Source: a virus. From it: a stretch of DNA of 41,342 nt. Positions 16,527-25,549 of this stretch are shown piece by piece; position 1 is the first letter of the stretch, and each line of letters opens with the position of its first letter. The position numbers and the translations under genes were made by a program. The DNA lies in IMG/VR virus record IMGVR_UViG_3300025585_000076, positions 1-41,342 of that record. One strand, given 5' to 3'. The notes under the pieces are model-generated. The model saw only the letters and a list, made by a program, of their open reading frames with translations. It was not told the DNA's origin and did not search any database.

Positions 16527-18497
16527 TTAAGCGTTTTGCGACCTTCTTGATCCCATTGTAAATGTGCCTTGTTCGGTGGTCATTCCGCGTACAACGTCAA
16601 TCGCCCTGCTGTTCACCGCGCCGTCAACATATCCGAGCCTGAACAGGTCGAACGGCCTTGATTTCATCGCGCACCATGCAGCGTCTGATATTGGCTTCTG
16701 AAACGTGTATCGATCGAGCATATTATCAGCGGTGTTCTGAGTTGAGTATGTGGCCCCGTATTGAACAATCTCAACCGTGCCCGTATATAACAACAGCTCA
16801 GAAAACGATGTGTACTCAACGAGGATAAACATGATGTCGCCAGCTTCCATGTAAAAAGCCGCGCTGCCCTCGACGTTACCGATGAATGATATAAATGTAC
16901 CATCATTTATCCCCCAGTCAGGGGGCGGCCCCCACGGAGGCGATGTGGCATTATGAATCACAACGGGCGGGTATGTTTCCTCGTAGTAGGTGCCGTTAAA
17001 CCTTCCGACTCTCACGGTTGTCTGAAAGTACCCCGCATCAGTAGTGTTGATCTGAAAGAACGTGTTGATTGTGTAGTAGTCGTTTGCGGGTGCCGTGAAA
17101 TAGCCCGCGTTATACTGAACGGGTATCGTGCTACCAATAATAGCGAAGTCGATTGTTCCGACCTGATAATCTCCGCCCGTGTCAAAGTTCGGGGGGCTGT
17201 AATCGTTCTGACACGCAAGCGTATCAATGGGGTTAACTGACGATTGTGCGACCTGAGTAGCCCCGTAATGTGATGCCCTGACAAGTTGAAGTAATCCCTG
17301 ATTCAACTGATACACCGTGAAAGGAATATACCCGTTCCAATTCACAAGCGTCTGACTATTGGCGAACGATGCATTGTAGTAAATCTGCAAGGGCAACAGC
17401 GGAACAGGTGTTATCACGGTCACGTTAGACGTGTCCATATCAATCAACATTACATTCTCATCCGTATCGTCACTATCAAGCCCACCACTTGCGGTCGGCA
17501 TCGCTGCCATGATAGCATTCGTATCAAACACAAGTGTCGAAGTCACGAGGTCTAATTCGTTGTCTATGTTACATTGACCCGTGAGGTGGTATTGCTCATT
17601 CCTGTGGCCGTAATACGCTACACGGCCTAAGTATAGATCTTTTGAGTTGTAGGCGTGTGACCCCAATCGCACGGACGAATAGAACTGCGATCGGTCAAGT
17701 TCAGACATAAGCTCATCTATCGCATCTACTGATTGAATAGTGCCAGATGTGGCCCAATATGTGCGCGGTTCAATCCTGACGGTTGTGCCCTCAATAGCTA
17801 ATCCTACATTGAACAGCTTGCGGCAATCGTTGTAGAGGTCTTGAAATGAAATGATTGGGTCGGGTCTTGCGTAATCGGTATCATAAGCTGGGCCAAGCCT
17901 AACCTCTGCCCCCATCATCAGAACAGCATACTTCTGTGGCGCATATACGCCCGATGCGTAGCTGAAGTAGTCCGAGGCAAATGATAGTGTTCCGTCAGAT
18001 ACAAAGGCAATGATGTATGCGAACGCATCGAACAACCGCCATCCTAACCTATCTGTCGCGTCCGTGCTGCCAATCGGGTCTATAAGTGTGCAAGTGCGCC
18101 TGAGTGTATAGGCCGAAATGTCCACAAGGTTCTTTGATAGCCCCGCGCCTAACGTGACCTTGATCGACTTGTTATTATCAATTAGCTGAATGAATGGGCT
18201 TGTCACAAATTGAAACTCAGCCGTGCGCTTTGATAGGTTCCATTTTATGTCGTTGATGTAGATCAGCGCGTCAATGTTACCGCATGTCGATGTGATAATA
18301 GCAGACACCGTATCGCACACCGATTGATTGTAAGCGTCTCTCAGGTAGTTGTATGTGCCACCATTTGCAATTACATTCCCGTCAATTTCATAAATGAATG
18401 ACGAAAGCTCCGCAGACCAGTATATCCGCTCACTGATCGTGTCTAAGCCGTCAAGTTCTGACGACCTGTCAATGCCATTGATAATCACATTAGGCAT
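16527..18497 (-). CDS. Tail hub / baseplate protein downstream of the tape measure
   Basis: A 656-aa protein overlapping the tape-measure gene by 8 nt. The order tape measure then large tail-tip protein is standard in siphophages. The first ~270 residues contain DLYNDCRKLFNVGLAIEG and VRIEPRTYW, a segment that in other tail hubs forms the conserved barrel region. The middle (about 430-580) is rich in aromatic and Pro residues and looks like an inserted surface domain. No protease or lysozyme motif is seen. Confidence 0.65.
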   Translation of the reverse strand: MPNVIINGIDRSSELDGLDTISERIYWSAELSSFIYEIDGNVIANGGTYNYLRDAYNQSVCDTVSAIITSTCGNIDALIYINDIKWNLSKRTAEFQFVTSPFIQLIDNNKSIKVTLGAGLSKNLVDISAYTLRRTCTLIDPIGSTDATDRLGWRLFDAFAYIIAFVSDGTLSFASDYFSYASGVYAPQKYAVLMMGAEVRLGPAYDTDYARPDPIISFQDLYNDCRKLFNVGLAIEGTTVRIEPRTYWATSGTIQSVDAIDELMSELDRSQFYSSVRLGSHAYNSKDLYLGRVAYYGHRNEQYHLTGQCNIDNELDLVTSTLVFDTNAIMAAMPTASGGLDSDDTDENVMLIDMDTSNVTVITPVPLLPLQIYYNASFANSQTLVNWNGYIPFTVYQLNQGLLQLVRASHYGATQVAQSSVNPIDTLACQNDYSPPNFDTGGDYQVGTIDFAIIGSTIPVQYNAGYFTAPANDYYTINTFFQINTTDAGYFQTTVRVGRFNGTYYEETYPPVVIHNATSPPWGPPPDWGINDGTFISFIGNVEGSAAFYMEAGDIMFILVEYTSFSELLLYTGTVEIVQYGATYSTQNTADNMLDRYTFQKPISDAAWCAMKSRPFDLFRLGYVDGAVNSRAIDVVRGMTTEQGTFTMGSRRSQNA

Positions 18498-20850
18498 GAT
18501 AGCCGCCCCGTCTTAGTCCGCCATTCCCACGCCTTACCTCATGCAGCAGCTCGCGAAGTACCCGCGTCTCGCTTTCGCGGTGGCGGTCGATCGCGCTCAG
18601 TAGATTCATGTCGTTAAGTGTTGCTGTGAGGTTGTTCAGTGCCACCGACTCAGCAAGGCCATCCCATCCGCGCATATTGTCAGCGTTGATGTCTTCAAGT
18701 AGCCCCGCATACTTCGATGCGGCCTTTGCGTTGACGATAAACTCACCGCCCTCGGCTTCAAGTTTTACACCGCCTTCGGTGTGCTTTTTACCCTCAATCC
18801 ATCCGCCTTTTCCGAACGATGGGAGCGGGGTTGCTTCAATGGTGGCGATCTCGATTCCTCCAAGTACGCCAGCGGCTGCGGCCATGATAGCCCCTACAAT
18901 GAAATTCGGCGCGGTCGCTAACGCATTGACAACTGCCATAGCCGTATTTACAACGGTCTGAAATATCGCTATTTCCTTGTTCCGCTTTGCCTGTTCCCGT
19001 GCGATGCGCCTACGCTTCTTGTCTGCCTCCTCCTCCGTTATTACGCCCTCTTTTACGAGGCGTTCGATGTCGGCATACCGTTGCTCAGTTATCGCGGCCT
19101 CATACGCGTTCATTCGGGCCACAATATCCATTGATGCACTCGCGTATGCGTTCAGGATGTCTAATGCCTCGTTTCGGCTTGTCTCAAGGTAATCGAGGTA
19201 ATCCTGTTCGGCTTTGATACGGGCTTCAAGGTCGCTTGCAGCTTGTTCAGCTATGCCACTTGTGATCCCGACATATCCTTTTGACGGGTCTATTTTGTCT
19301 CCTTCTTGGATACGCTTAATGGTAGCCTCAAGTTCCTCAACATCTTTCTTGGCCTGATCGAACACACTTGATCCGATGGGTGCCGCGTTCCGTTGCGCCC
19401 GTGCCTGTGCAAGTGACTCGTTGAGCGTGTTCAGGCTGTTGTTGATTCCAGCCCCATCAACGGCAAATTGTCGCAGACCCTCAATGCCACGGGCTGTAAT
19501 CTCAGTAACGTCAGCAAGTCGCTCTTTCAGTTCCTTTAGGGCCTTTGCCGAATTATCAGCGGCCTCTTTTTGTTTACCAAGTAGCGCGTCTAACTCAGCC
19601 TGCAACGGTATCAGCTCCTGCGTTATGGACTTGACGCGTTCGACCGATGTGGCCTGATCCGATTGTTCCTCTTTAAGTGCCTTAATTGCCTCAGTCAAAA
19701 AGAACACGTTGCGGATTTCCTCTTTTATAGCTTCTGAACGTGCGGCCAAAGCTGCGGCCTGCTCGGGTGTCAGCGCATCATCGTACCCCGATGCTGCGGC
19801 CCTTTTGCGTTTCTCGATATACTCATCGTATGCGTTTTGAAGCGTCTCAAGTTCGCTGATCCTTTTAACTAAAGAACTCGGAGCCTCCTGACCACGGGCC
19901 TCAATCTGCTCCTGTTTAATTAGCGCGTCTGTCAAATCCTGAACGGCCTTATTTCTCGCGGCTATCGCAGCAGGAATTGATTTGTCATTGAAGGCGGCAT
20001 TGATTTTATCAAGGGCTTCGATCATATCATCAGATGGGCGAGCCATGATCTGCCCCAATTTCACAGCAAGGTCATCGGCACCACTTGCCGCTGATATTAG
20101 AAGGTCTCCAATGTTGATAAGCGCAGCACCGCCCGCCACCTTCATATTATCAAACTCGGCTGTTATCTGAGCAAGTCGCACGGCAGTTGTCTCGGCATCC
20201 GCTCCCATCTTCTGAAGTTCCTCAGTAGCAATGTCGCCAACTATCTTGGCAACATCCCCTACCTCAGCGGCTTCAACCGATATACCATTGAAACGTTTGC
20301 GCAACTCAATCGCACTGATCCCCAAGTTATCGAGAATCAAAGGCGACTTGCGACCTATACCAACAACAATCGACTCAACAAGGTAGTCAACTGACTCGCC
20401 CGTTTCCGCTGCCCTACGCCTCGCAAACTCCAAAAGCGTCCCCATTTGCTCAAGGGGTATTTTGAAGTTAGACGCGCGAACGGATGCGGTCATAAGGTTA
20501 AGGTCTGACACCGTGCCTTTGGTGGCCTTTCGCAGTCCGTCCAACAATTCAGGTGAACCGATCCGCTTGAATGCCCGCTCAACTCCCTCAGTCTTTGCGG
20601 CCAATGTGACCATCTCTTTTCCGAGGTCAATCGCTCGATCAATCGTGAACGCTGCGGCCATCGTTGTGCCAAGTGCCTTGAACTGATTCGATACGTTCTG
20701 CGACATCTTCGCGAACGCATCCTCAGAACCTTTGGCCGATTTCTTGGACGCGGCCTCGAGCGCATTTACCTGCGCGGCCAACTTGCGCATCTCCGCAACG
20801 GCTGCATCGGTCTTGACGATGTACTGGGCTACTATCGCATCATCGGCCAT
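18490..20850 (-). CDS. Tail tape measure protein
   Basis: A 786-aa protein with long Ala/Lys/Glu-rich coiled coils from the start (VAEMRKLAAQVNALEAASKK) and a hydrophobic segment at about 630-680 (VVNTAMAVVNALATAPNFIV and IMAAAAGVLGGIEIATIEA). A conserved tape-measure-like C-terminal motif follows (GGVKLEAEGGEFIVNAKAA). It lies directly after the frameshifted chaperone genes. At about 0.15 nm per residue this length predicts a tail near 120 nm, a general rule that was not measured here. Confidence 0.9.
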   Translation of the reverse strand: MADDAIVAQYIVKTDAAVAEMRKLAAQVNALEAASKKSAKGSEDAFAKMSQNVSNQFKALGTTMAAAFTIDRAIDLGKEMVTLAAKTEGVERAFKRIGSPELLDGLRKATKGTVSDLNLMTASVRASNFKIPLEQMGTLLEFARRRAAETGESVDYLVESIVVGIGRKSPLILDNLGISAIELRKRFNGISVEAAEVGDVAKIVGDIATEELQKMGADAETTAVRLAQITAEFDNMKVAGGAALINIGDLLISAASGADDLAVKLGQIMARPSDDMIEALDKINAAFNDKSIPAAIAARNKAVQDLTDALIKQEQIEARGQEAPSSLVKRISELETLQNAYDEYIEKRKRAAASGYDDALTPEQAAALAARSEAIKEEIRNVFFLTEAIKALKEEQSDQATSVERVKSITQELIPLQAELDALLGKQKEAADNSAKALKELKERLADVTEITARGIEGLRQFAVDGAGINNSLNTLNESLAQARAQRNAAPIGSSVFDQAKKDVEELEATIKRIQEGDKIDPSKGYVGITSGIAEQAASDLEARIKAEQDYLDYLETSRNEALDILNAYASASMDIVARMNAYEAAITEQRYADIERLVKEGVITEEEADKKRRRIAREQAKRNKEIAIFQTVVNTAMAVVNALATAPNFIVGAIMAAAAGVLGGIEIATIEATPLPSFGKGGWIEGKKHTEGGVKLEAEGGEFIVNAKAASKYAGLLEDINADNMRGWDGLAESVALNNLTATLNDMNLLSAIDRHRESETRVLRELLHEVRRGNGGLRRGGYHA

Positions 20851-21660
20851 GCTTACCTACGCGCGGCCTGTTCGGTGTGCTTTGTGCCTTTTCCCGCGCC
20901 TTGCGTTGGTCTGCAAATATAAGTATCTCATTCAACAGGTTGGCGGCTGACTTTGACCACATCCTATCTGCTGCCTCATCGCTGCCCGCTATGGCCCGAA
21001 CCAACTTTCTGAGGTTGGCGGATTCCTCTGTTATGTCGCGCTTGACAGCTTCGAGAGAATATGATCTCTTTCTTTTTTTCGGAGGTGCTTTACTTCCTCG
21101 AAGCGTTCCAACAGCATTGCCCAGTGATCTTCGGAAATTTTGAACGTTCTTGATAGCCGCTTCACCTCTGTCAGCTGAAAAAAAAAGCGGTCGCCACGTT
21201 CGATGCAACCTTTCAAATAGTCAATCTTGTCCTGATGGATAACGCGGTCGAACTGATCTGGTCGCTCATCCTCTCGCACCAACGTCAGTGCCACGCAGTT
21301 AATGACCACATCCATCGGGATGATCTCCTTGCGCGTATCGAACAAGCGAGACAGAATAGCCCCCGCGCTCACCATGTCTCCATGCGCAAGGGCCTTGTTC
21401 ACATCCGCGCGCGTTTCCTCGATAAGTTCATCGCTGATCATGGCAGATAAGAACGAGGCCGATTGAACACTCGCATCCATTCGGCACAACGGTAACGCCA
21501 TGCCTGCGGGGTATTCGTACCACTTGCGGTTAAGATGGTCAACGAACGCTAATGATAGGTCGGTGAAATCTGCGGGTCTGACCCAACGCTGACGAACGTA
21601 CTCGTCCTGCCACTCTGTCGGGGCAAGGCGTTTGATTAGCCAAAAAGCGAGACGTTTCAA
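20840..21660 (-). CDS. Tail assembly chaperone GT, product of -1 frameshift
   Basis: The upstream frame (21660-21031) and a second frame (to 20840) overlap and are offset by -1. The slippery run A AAA AAA at 21079-21073 lies exactly where both are open: zero frame CGA AAA AAA GAA, -1 frame CCG AAA AAA AGA. Slipping there joins about 196 residues of the first protein to 77 residues of the second (starting RKRSYSLEAVKRDI, ending RPRVGKHGR). This is the lambda G/GT arrangement, and the next gene is the tape measure, as in lambda. The -1 part overlaps the tape-measure start by 11 nt. Confidence 0.75.
20914..20921 (-). promoter_or_regulatory. Possible tape-measure promoter, -7 element
   Basis: The minus strand reads TATATTTG about 64 nt before the tape-measure ATG, inside the -1 part of the chaperone region. 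No clear -33 partner was picked out, so it may be weak or chance. Confidence 0.45.
21031..21660 (-). CDS. Tail assembly chaperone G
   Basis: A 209-aa protein. I set the start at the TTG 21660-21658, which overlaps the stop of the membrane protein upstream (TTGA) and gives a product starting (M)KRLAFWLIKRLAPTEW; an ATG at 21714 is possible but lies inside the upstream gene. It is helical, with the string HLNRKWYEYPAGMALPL and an Arg/Glu-rich middle. In lambda-type phages the short form G and the frameshifted GT coat the tape measure during tail assembly. Position just before the tape measure and the slippery site support this. Confidence 0.7.
   Translation of the reverse strand: MKRLAFWLIKRLAPTEWQDEYVRQRWVRPADFTDLSLAFVDHLNRKWYEYPAGMALPLCRMDASVQSASFLSAMISDELIEETRADVNKALAHGDMVSAGAILSRLFDTRKEIIPMDVVINCVALTLVREDERPDQFDRVIHQDKIDYLKGCIERGDRFFFQLTEVKRLSRTFKISEDHWAMLLERFEEVKHLRKKERDHILSKLSSAT
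21073..21079 (-). other. Slippery heptamer for -1 ribosomal frameshifting
   Basis: Seven adenines on the minus strand read A AAA AAA in the chaperone frame (X XXY YYZ form) and are followed by G. The zero-frame stop is 14 codons further on, and the -1 frame is open for 77 codons. The downstream stretch is AT-rich and I did not identify a clear stimulatory stem. Confidence 0.7.
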
Positions 21661-21953
21661 ATGCGTGAAATTACGTAGTTGATAGCCGCAACAGCGAAGA
21701 TTGACGGCACCCATGCACCAAAGTGAAGCATCGGGTCGATTGGCAAAAGGTTGCCCCAAATGAAGTAGAAAATGCTACCCCATATTGAGGCCATGCAGAC
21801 AGGACAAAAGATTATCGGCTTGGCCCATTTCGGCTCTCTCAGGACGATGAACCATGTGTCCAAATCCTTCCCAGTGTAGGTGTAAAGCAGGTTGTCAACA
21901 GCGGTATGCAGTCCATACACACTGAAAGACGTTAACGCGATCAGTTCAATCAT
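21657..21953 (-). CDS. Small membrane protein with CPVC motif
   Basis: A 98-aa protein with the start at ATG 21953, chosen for its ATGA overlap with the upstream stop. Hydrophobic segments lie at about 2-14, 46-68 and 78-96, and CPVC at 50-53 lies at the edge of the middle one. It sits between a virion-type protein and the tail chaperone, an odd place for a membrane protein. Possible roles include membrane entry or exclusion; nothing is diagnostic. Confidence 0.6.
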   Translation of the reverse strand: MIELIALTSFSVYGLHTAVDNLLYTYTGKDLDTWFIVLREPKWAKPIIFCPVCMASIWGSIFYFIWGNLLPIDPMLHFGAWVPSIFAVAAINYVISRI

Positions 21954-22288
21954 GCGGTTGTAAGCACGTATAGATCGGGGCCGTAGTTCTCGTTGAATCG
22001 GGTGAAATGAGCGGAAACGCATGAAACAGGATCATCGGCACCCTCGACCATGAAGGTAATATCAGGCCAAACGCTGACCTCATACGTTGCCCCCTCTTGG
22101 CGGTTGACCCAATCAATGACGATTGCACCATCTACCTCGGACGTTACGACCTCGGTATCAACACGACCGTTGGCGGTGTTCAGTATCCGCACCACGTAGC
22201 TTGTGTTCGGGTCGGCTGTTCCGACCTGAACCTGTGCCGAGCAATAGGGAATCTCAGCTACTGACGTGCAGGGTTGGCAGACGCTCAT
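21950..22288 (-). CDS. Beta-sandwich structural protein with leaderless-type start
   Basis: A 112-aa protein starting MSVCQPCTSVAEIPYC. The ATG at 22288 overlaps the terminase stop (ATGA) and lies 5 nt after a TATCTTTG box, so it can be read both from the terminase transcript and from its own leaderless one. The open frame further upstream is only the promoter read as protein. The body alternates strands (SYVVRILNTANGRVDTEVV), resembling small head-tail or decoration proteins. No named family recognised. Confidence 0.6.
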   Translation of the reverse strand: MSVCQPCTSVAEIPYCSAQVQVGTADPNTSYVVRILNTANGRVDTEVVTSEVDGAIVIDWVNRQEGATYEVSVWPDITFMVEGADDPVSCVSAHFTRFNENYGPDLYVLTTA

Positions 22289-23646
22289 GGTCGCAAAGAT
22301 AAGGCACCGCGAGATTTCTGATGGTATGCGATCCATTTTTGAACGGACGCATGATTGATGAGATACCGTTGTGCATCCATGAAGTCGGCCCGCTGCGCAA
22401 TGTCTGAGCGTTTTGCTTTGATAATACCGCCCGTCTCATCGGCTTTCACAAGTCGGTTGTCTCGGATCGTGCCGGTGCATTTCGGGTCAACGCGGTAATC
22501 GGGGTGATGGTATAGGGTATAATTCAGGTCATTGCGGCTGTTGACGTGTCGCGGGTTCGGTGATGTTTGCACCTGTCTCGATTGTATGCCCAATTCCCTC
22601 TGCATCTGCCCGAAGTGACTTGTGCCGTCTTTAACCCCCAGGTTTCGCGCGTTGCCGTTGTAGTCGCCTGTCAGCGTTGCGTTCCACAAGTGCGGGCCGT
22701 ATTTCAACCTGATGCGGTCAACAGCCTTAAAGATGTCGCCCCCTTCTACCTCCTCCTCATCGAATATGTGAACATGATAGCCCGCGCCATCCTGCCACAC
22801 ATGGGCGAAGATGAAAGCGAACGGTTCGATGTTGAAGTCCATGCTGATAATGATAGGCAGTTGCGGCACGAACTCGCAGGGGCGGACGTGTTTCTTTTCG
22901 TTCCAATGTGTTGCGAATCGATTCTCGTTCGTTCGCTGTGCTGACCAGTCGCCGTATAAAAGGCGCGAACGGTCGTAATCGTCAAGGTGTTCGAGTGTCT
23001 TAGTGTAGCTTTCACGCAGAACCTCATCGGGGTTGTCCGCGATGGTGAACAGAACGCGGCCCCTGTGTTCGGGTAGGTCAATGAACTTGCCCTCAATATC
23101 CATCACATAACGGAACTTGACCCACGTATCGGACGGGTTTCCCGTGAGCAGTAGTTCAGGGGTTATGCCATGCTCTGAGTGTCCGAGGCGCAGTCGGCTG
23201 ATAATGATCTCAGCGGCCCTTTGGTCAACCTCTGGAGACTCATCGATAAAAGCATCTGTATATTCAGTTGATCCGAACCGATTATAATCAGGGTCAGACG
23301 GCTGATAGCTCATGTGCCTGAAATGCTGCTCAGACCCGTTGTTAAAGTAGACGATATGCTCCTGTGCGTTGTAGCGATAATGGGCATCGCTTTCGTACCC
23401 CATGCTTTTGAGCAAAGCAAAGTATGTCTTCATCGTGCTATCACGTAGCGCGGTGTAATCGCGCCTACCGATGAAGCCCCTTGTGTTTGCGTAGGTGGTG
23501 CGCCTGTAAATCTGTCTCAGGCATCCGAGCCATGACTTGCCGCCACCCGCACCGCCACCCGCAAAGACCTCAATAACCTCTGGCCGATCAAGTATCCGCC
23601 ACGCCTCGGCCTGTTTCGCGCTTAATCTTATTCGGGCACCGCTCAT
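22285..23646 (-). CDS. terL: Terminase large subunit
   Basis: A 453-aa packaging motor protein. The ATPase domain has a Walker A-type loop GGGAGGGKS at 30-38, Walker B AFIDE at 132-136 and the coupling motif LLLTGNP at 165-171. The nuclease domain has ISMDFN with Asp270, GDYNG with Asp328, and a late acidic/Asp segment. It cuts concatemeric DNA and pumps it through the portal. It couples to the small subunit upstream and to the next gene by ATGA overlaps. Confidence 0.95.
   Translation of the reverse strand: MSGARIRLSAKQAEAWRILDRPEVIEVFAGGGAGGGKSWLGCLRQIYRRTTYANTRGFIGRRDYTALRDSTMKTYFALLKSMGYESDAHYRYNAQEHIVYFNNGSEQHFRHMSYQPSDPDYNRFGSTEYTDAFIDESPEVDQRAAEIIISRLRLGHSEHGITPELLLTGNPSDTWVKFRYVMDIEGKFIDLPEHRGRVLFTIADNPDEVLRESYTKTLEHLDDYDRSRLLYGDWSAQRTNENRFATHWNEKKHVRPCEFVPQLPIIISMDFNIEPFAFIFAHVWQDGAGYHVHIFDEEEVEGGDIFKAVDRIRLKYGPHLWNATLTGDYNGNARNLGVKDGTSHFGQMQRELGIQSRQVQTSPNPRHVNSRNDLNYTLYHHPDYRVDPKCTGTIRDNRLVKADETGGIIKAKRSDIAQRADFMDAQRYLINHASVQKWIAYHQKSRGALSLRP
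22294..22301 (-). promoter_or_regulatory. Promoter of the 22288 gene, -7 element
   Basis: The minus strand reads TATCTTTG followed by CGACC and the ATG, so transcription would start at or next to the start codon. It lies in the last codons of terL and could drive the tail chaperone region. Confidence 0.55.
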
Positions 23647-23960
23647 TCATTGGGTATCTCAATCACGGGGCTGGGAAATTCTGTTAGCGTCACATTACTA
23701 TCAACCTGTTGCTTCGGTTTGCCATAGCCCCTGTCAAGCAAAATCTCAGCGGCGCGAAGGTTGCCCTGTGCCGCCATCTGCCGCAGCTTCTTGAGTATCG
23801 CTTCGGCTGCTGTGATGCCGTCCTTTTCCTCGCCCAATACGTCCGCCATCAGCTTATCCAACTGAGGCAGTTTCTTAGGCCGTCCGTTCGGGTTGCCTGA
23901 TTCGCCTTTCTCCAAACGATGAAGGGTTCCACCGTTCCGTCCTTTAATTGGTGTTGGCAC
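23643..23960 (-). CDS. Terminase small subunit-like protein (DUF5681-type)
   Basis: A 105-aa protein with a GTG start (23960). Residues 17-30 read EKGESGNPNGRPKK, the DUF5681-type motif seen in small proteins upstream of phage large terminases. A helical middle follows (LKKLRQMAAQGNLRAAEILL), then a short tail. ATGA overlap with terL and the preceding promoter support the small-subunit role, which is to recognise the packaging site. Family membership is from recognition of the motif. Confidence 0.7.
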   Translation of the reverse strand: MPTPIKGRNGGTLHRLEKGESGNPNGRPKKLPQLDKLMADVLGEEKDGITAAEAILKKLRQMAAQGNLRAAEILLDRGYGKPKQQVDSNVTLTEFPSPVIEIPNE

Positions 23961-23967
23961 GTTGTTC

Positions 23968-25002
23968 CTACTTTGTTTTAGAAAGCCATTGCAAATATAC
24001 CTGATGTGCTATCTGAGCGGTCATTACGGGCGGCACACTCATACCGATTAGATACTTCGGTTCGATGGCTTTGAAGTTGTAATCGAAGGGGAAGGTGCCG
24101 CTCTGACAGAACTCGGTTTTTGTCATCCATCTCGGTTCGTTTTTGAGAATGAACTTACCGCCTGACGTTATGGTCGGTATAACCTCGTTTTCGCTCAACA
24201 GATAGTCGGTGAATCCATTTGCTTTGCCCCGAACATCCGCTAATGTTCGGTCAGATTGCTTTTGCTTTTTCCAAAGATCAAACTGAACTTCGGTTAGGTC
24301 ATTTGTTAATTTTTGTTCCTGATATTCCATAAACGGTATCGCCTCCTCATTGAAGTTCAGCACCAACCTCGGCAACTTCAAATCCTTTCGTTGGCAAATG
24401 AAAAAAACCCGCTCACGTTTCTGCGGTACCCCCATACTTGCCGCGTTCAATAGGAATAACTGAACGGTATACCCCGCAACCTCAAATTCGGCTTTGATCC
24501 GTTTCACATATGCTTTAGCATTGCCTTGCAGCATACCCTTAACGTTCTCAGCAATGACTACCTTCGGCTGTAAACGCTTTGCAAGTTCGATATAATCAAA
24601 GAATAGATCATCGAGTCGTTGCTTTGCCTGACCCTCTCGGAACACCTTTTCTTTTCCCCAGTCTTTTTCCCTATTGCCCGCCATACTGAATGATGAGCAA
24701 GGGGGCGAACCGTCTAAAAGATCAAGGTGAAAAAGCTCAGACGGTAACTCAGTGCGCTTGACAAATTCCCGAATATCCTCAACAAAAAGGTGCTTCGGCT
24801 TGTGATTTGCGCGGTACACATCGGCTACTTGCGGATCAATCTCAACCCCGCCTAAGTGGTCGAACCCCGCCAACTTGTAGCCCATAGTTGAACCGCCACC
24901 ACAAATGAAAGTGCCGAACACCTTTGAGCCGTGGTAATCAATTCCCTTTGCAGGGTATCCATCGGCAAGAGTCCACCTATAATGGAACTTGTGTCCGCTC
25001 AT
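23968..25002 (-). CDS. DNA (cytosine-5) methyltransferase
   Basis: A 344-aa protein with the C5-methyltransferase motifs in order: motif I variant FICGGGSTMGYKLAGF at 32-47, catalytic GSPPCSSFS at 98-106 (Cys102), ENV at 152-154, and QKRER at 194-198. A target recognition region (about 215-300) and a closing motif region follow. It would methylate cytosine in phage DNA, probably to evade host restriction; the site cannot be read. No cognate restriction gene is next to it. It shares an ATGA overlap with the ParB-like gene, so the two are made together. Confidence 0.9.
   Translation of the reverse strand: MSGHKFHYRWTLADGYPAKGIDYHGSKVFGTFICGGGSTMGYKLAGFDHLGGVEIDPQVADVYRANHKPKHLFVEDIREFVKRTELPSELFHLDLLDGSPPCSSFSMAGNREKDWGKEKVFREGQAKQRLDDLFFDYIELAKRLQPKVVIAENVKGMLQGNAKAYVKRIKAEFEVAGYTVQLFLLNAASMGVPQKRERVFFICQRKDLKLPRLVLNFNEEAIPFMEYQEQKLTNDLTEVQFDLWKKQKQSDRTLADVRGKANGFTDYLLSENEVIPTITSGGKFILKNEPRWMTKTEFCQSGTFPFDYNFKAIEPKYLIGMSVPPVMTAQIAHQVYLQWLSKTK
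23992..23999 (-). promoter_or_regulatory. Terminase operon promoter, -7 element
   Basis: The minus strand reads TATATTTG in the last codons of the methyltransferase gene. The GTG start of the small terminase gene lies about 32 nt downstream. Confidence 0.6.
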
Positions 25003-25535
25003 AAGTTCAGCAACTGATATACCGCCTGTTCAGGTGTTGCGGCTACTTTAGATAGTGCCTCTTTTACTTTCCAATAGTCGTCCTCTGAGTAATTCAGTTT
25101 AATGACCATTTCACCGTCAAGCCCATCAACATCAACCTCCTGATTTTTGTCGCTGAAGTCGTCCGCATTCGGCACATCAACCCCCCACTCGCTCAACTGC
25201 GCGGCATCCCATTCGTTTGCCAACTGGTCAAAGTCCCACTCACCAAATGAAGCATTGTCTTTGATGGTGAACTCAAGACGTTTCTCTTCTGTCCAGTCGT
25301 CAGCCAACACTACCCACGAATCAGGCACATCTTTCATGCCCAGTTCCTGAATAGCACGAAGGCGCATATTTCCGCCCAATGGGTACAACTTGCCGTCAAT
25401 ATCGGTAACGCATACCATCGGCCTCTTTTCCATCATTTCAGGAAACGAGCGCAACGATTCGACCAGTTTCTTGAACTTGTCGTCCCGAATGATACGCGGG
25501 TTACGCGGGTTTTGTTTGAGCTTTGATAGCTTCAT
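24999..25535 (-). CDS. ParB-like nuclease-fold protein
   Basis: A 178-aa protein. The start ATG at 25535 is 6 nt after a TAAATTTG box, so the mRNA is probably leaderless. The N-terminal half is the ParB/sulfiredoxin fold, with GGNMRLRA at 54-61 as the conserved nucleotide-binding helix. The C-terminal part is acidic. ParB-fold proteins next to DNA methyltransferases are frequent in phages and are thought to guide or assist DNA modification. ATGA overlap with the cytosine methyltransferase fits that pairing. Confidence 0.8.
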   Translation of the reverse strand: MKLSKLKQNPRNPRIIRDDKFKKLVESLRSFPEMMEKRPMVCVTDIDGKLYPLGGNMRLRAIQELGMKDVPDSWVVLADDWTEEKRLEFTIKDNASFGEWDFDQLANEWDAAQLSEWGVDVPNADDFSDKNQEVDVDGLDGEMVIKLNYSEDDYWKVKEALSKVAATPEQAVYQLLNL

Positions 25536-25541
25536 GTGCCG

Positions 25542-25549
25542 CAAATTTA
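25542..25549 (-). promoter_or_regulatory. Promoter of the ParB-like/C5 methyltransferase operon
   Basis: The minus strand reads TAAATTTG, whose first bases are also the TAA stop of a 28-aa frame. The ATG of the ParB-like gene follows after 6 nt, which predicts a leaderless transcript. Confidence 0.7.

Noticed and set aside
22289-22336. Longer start of the 22288 gene
   Set aside because: The extra codons are the translated promoter (TATCTTTG) and the end of terL.
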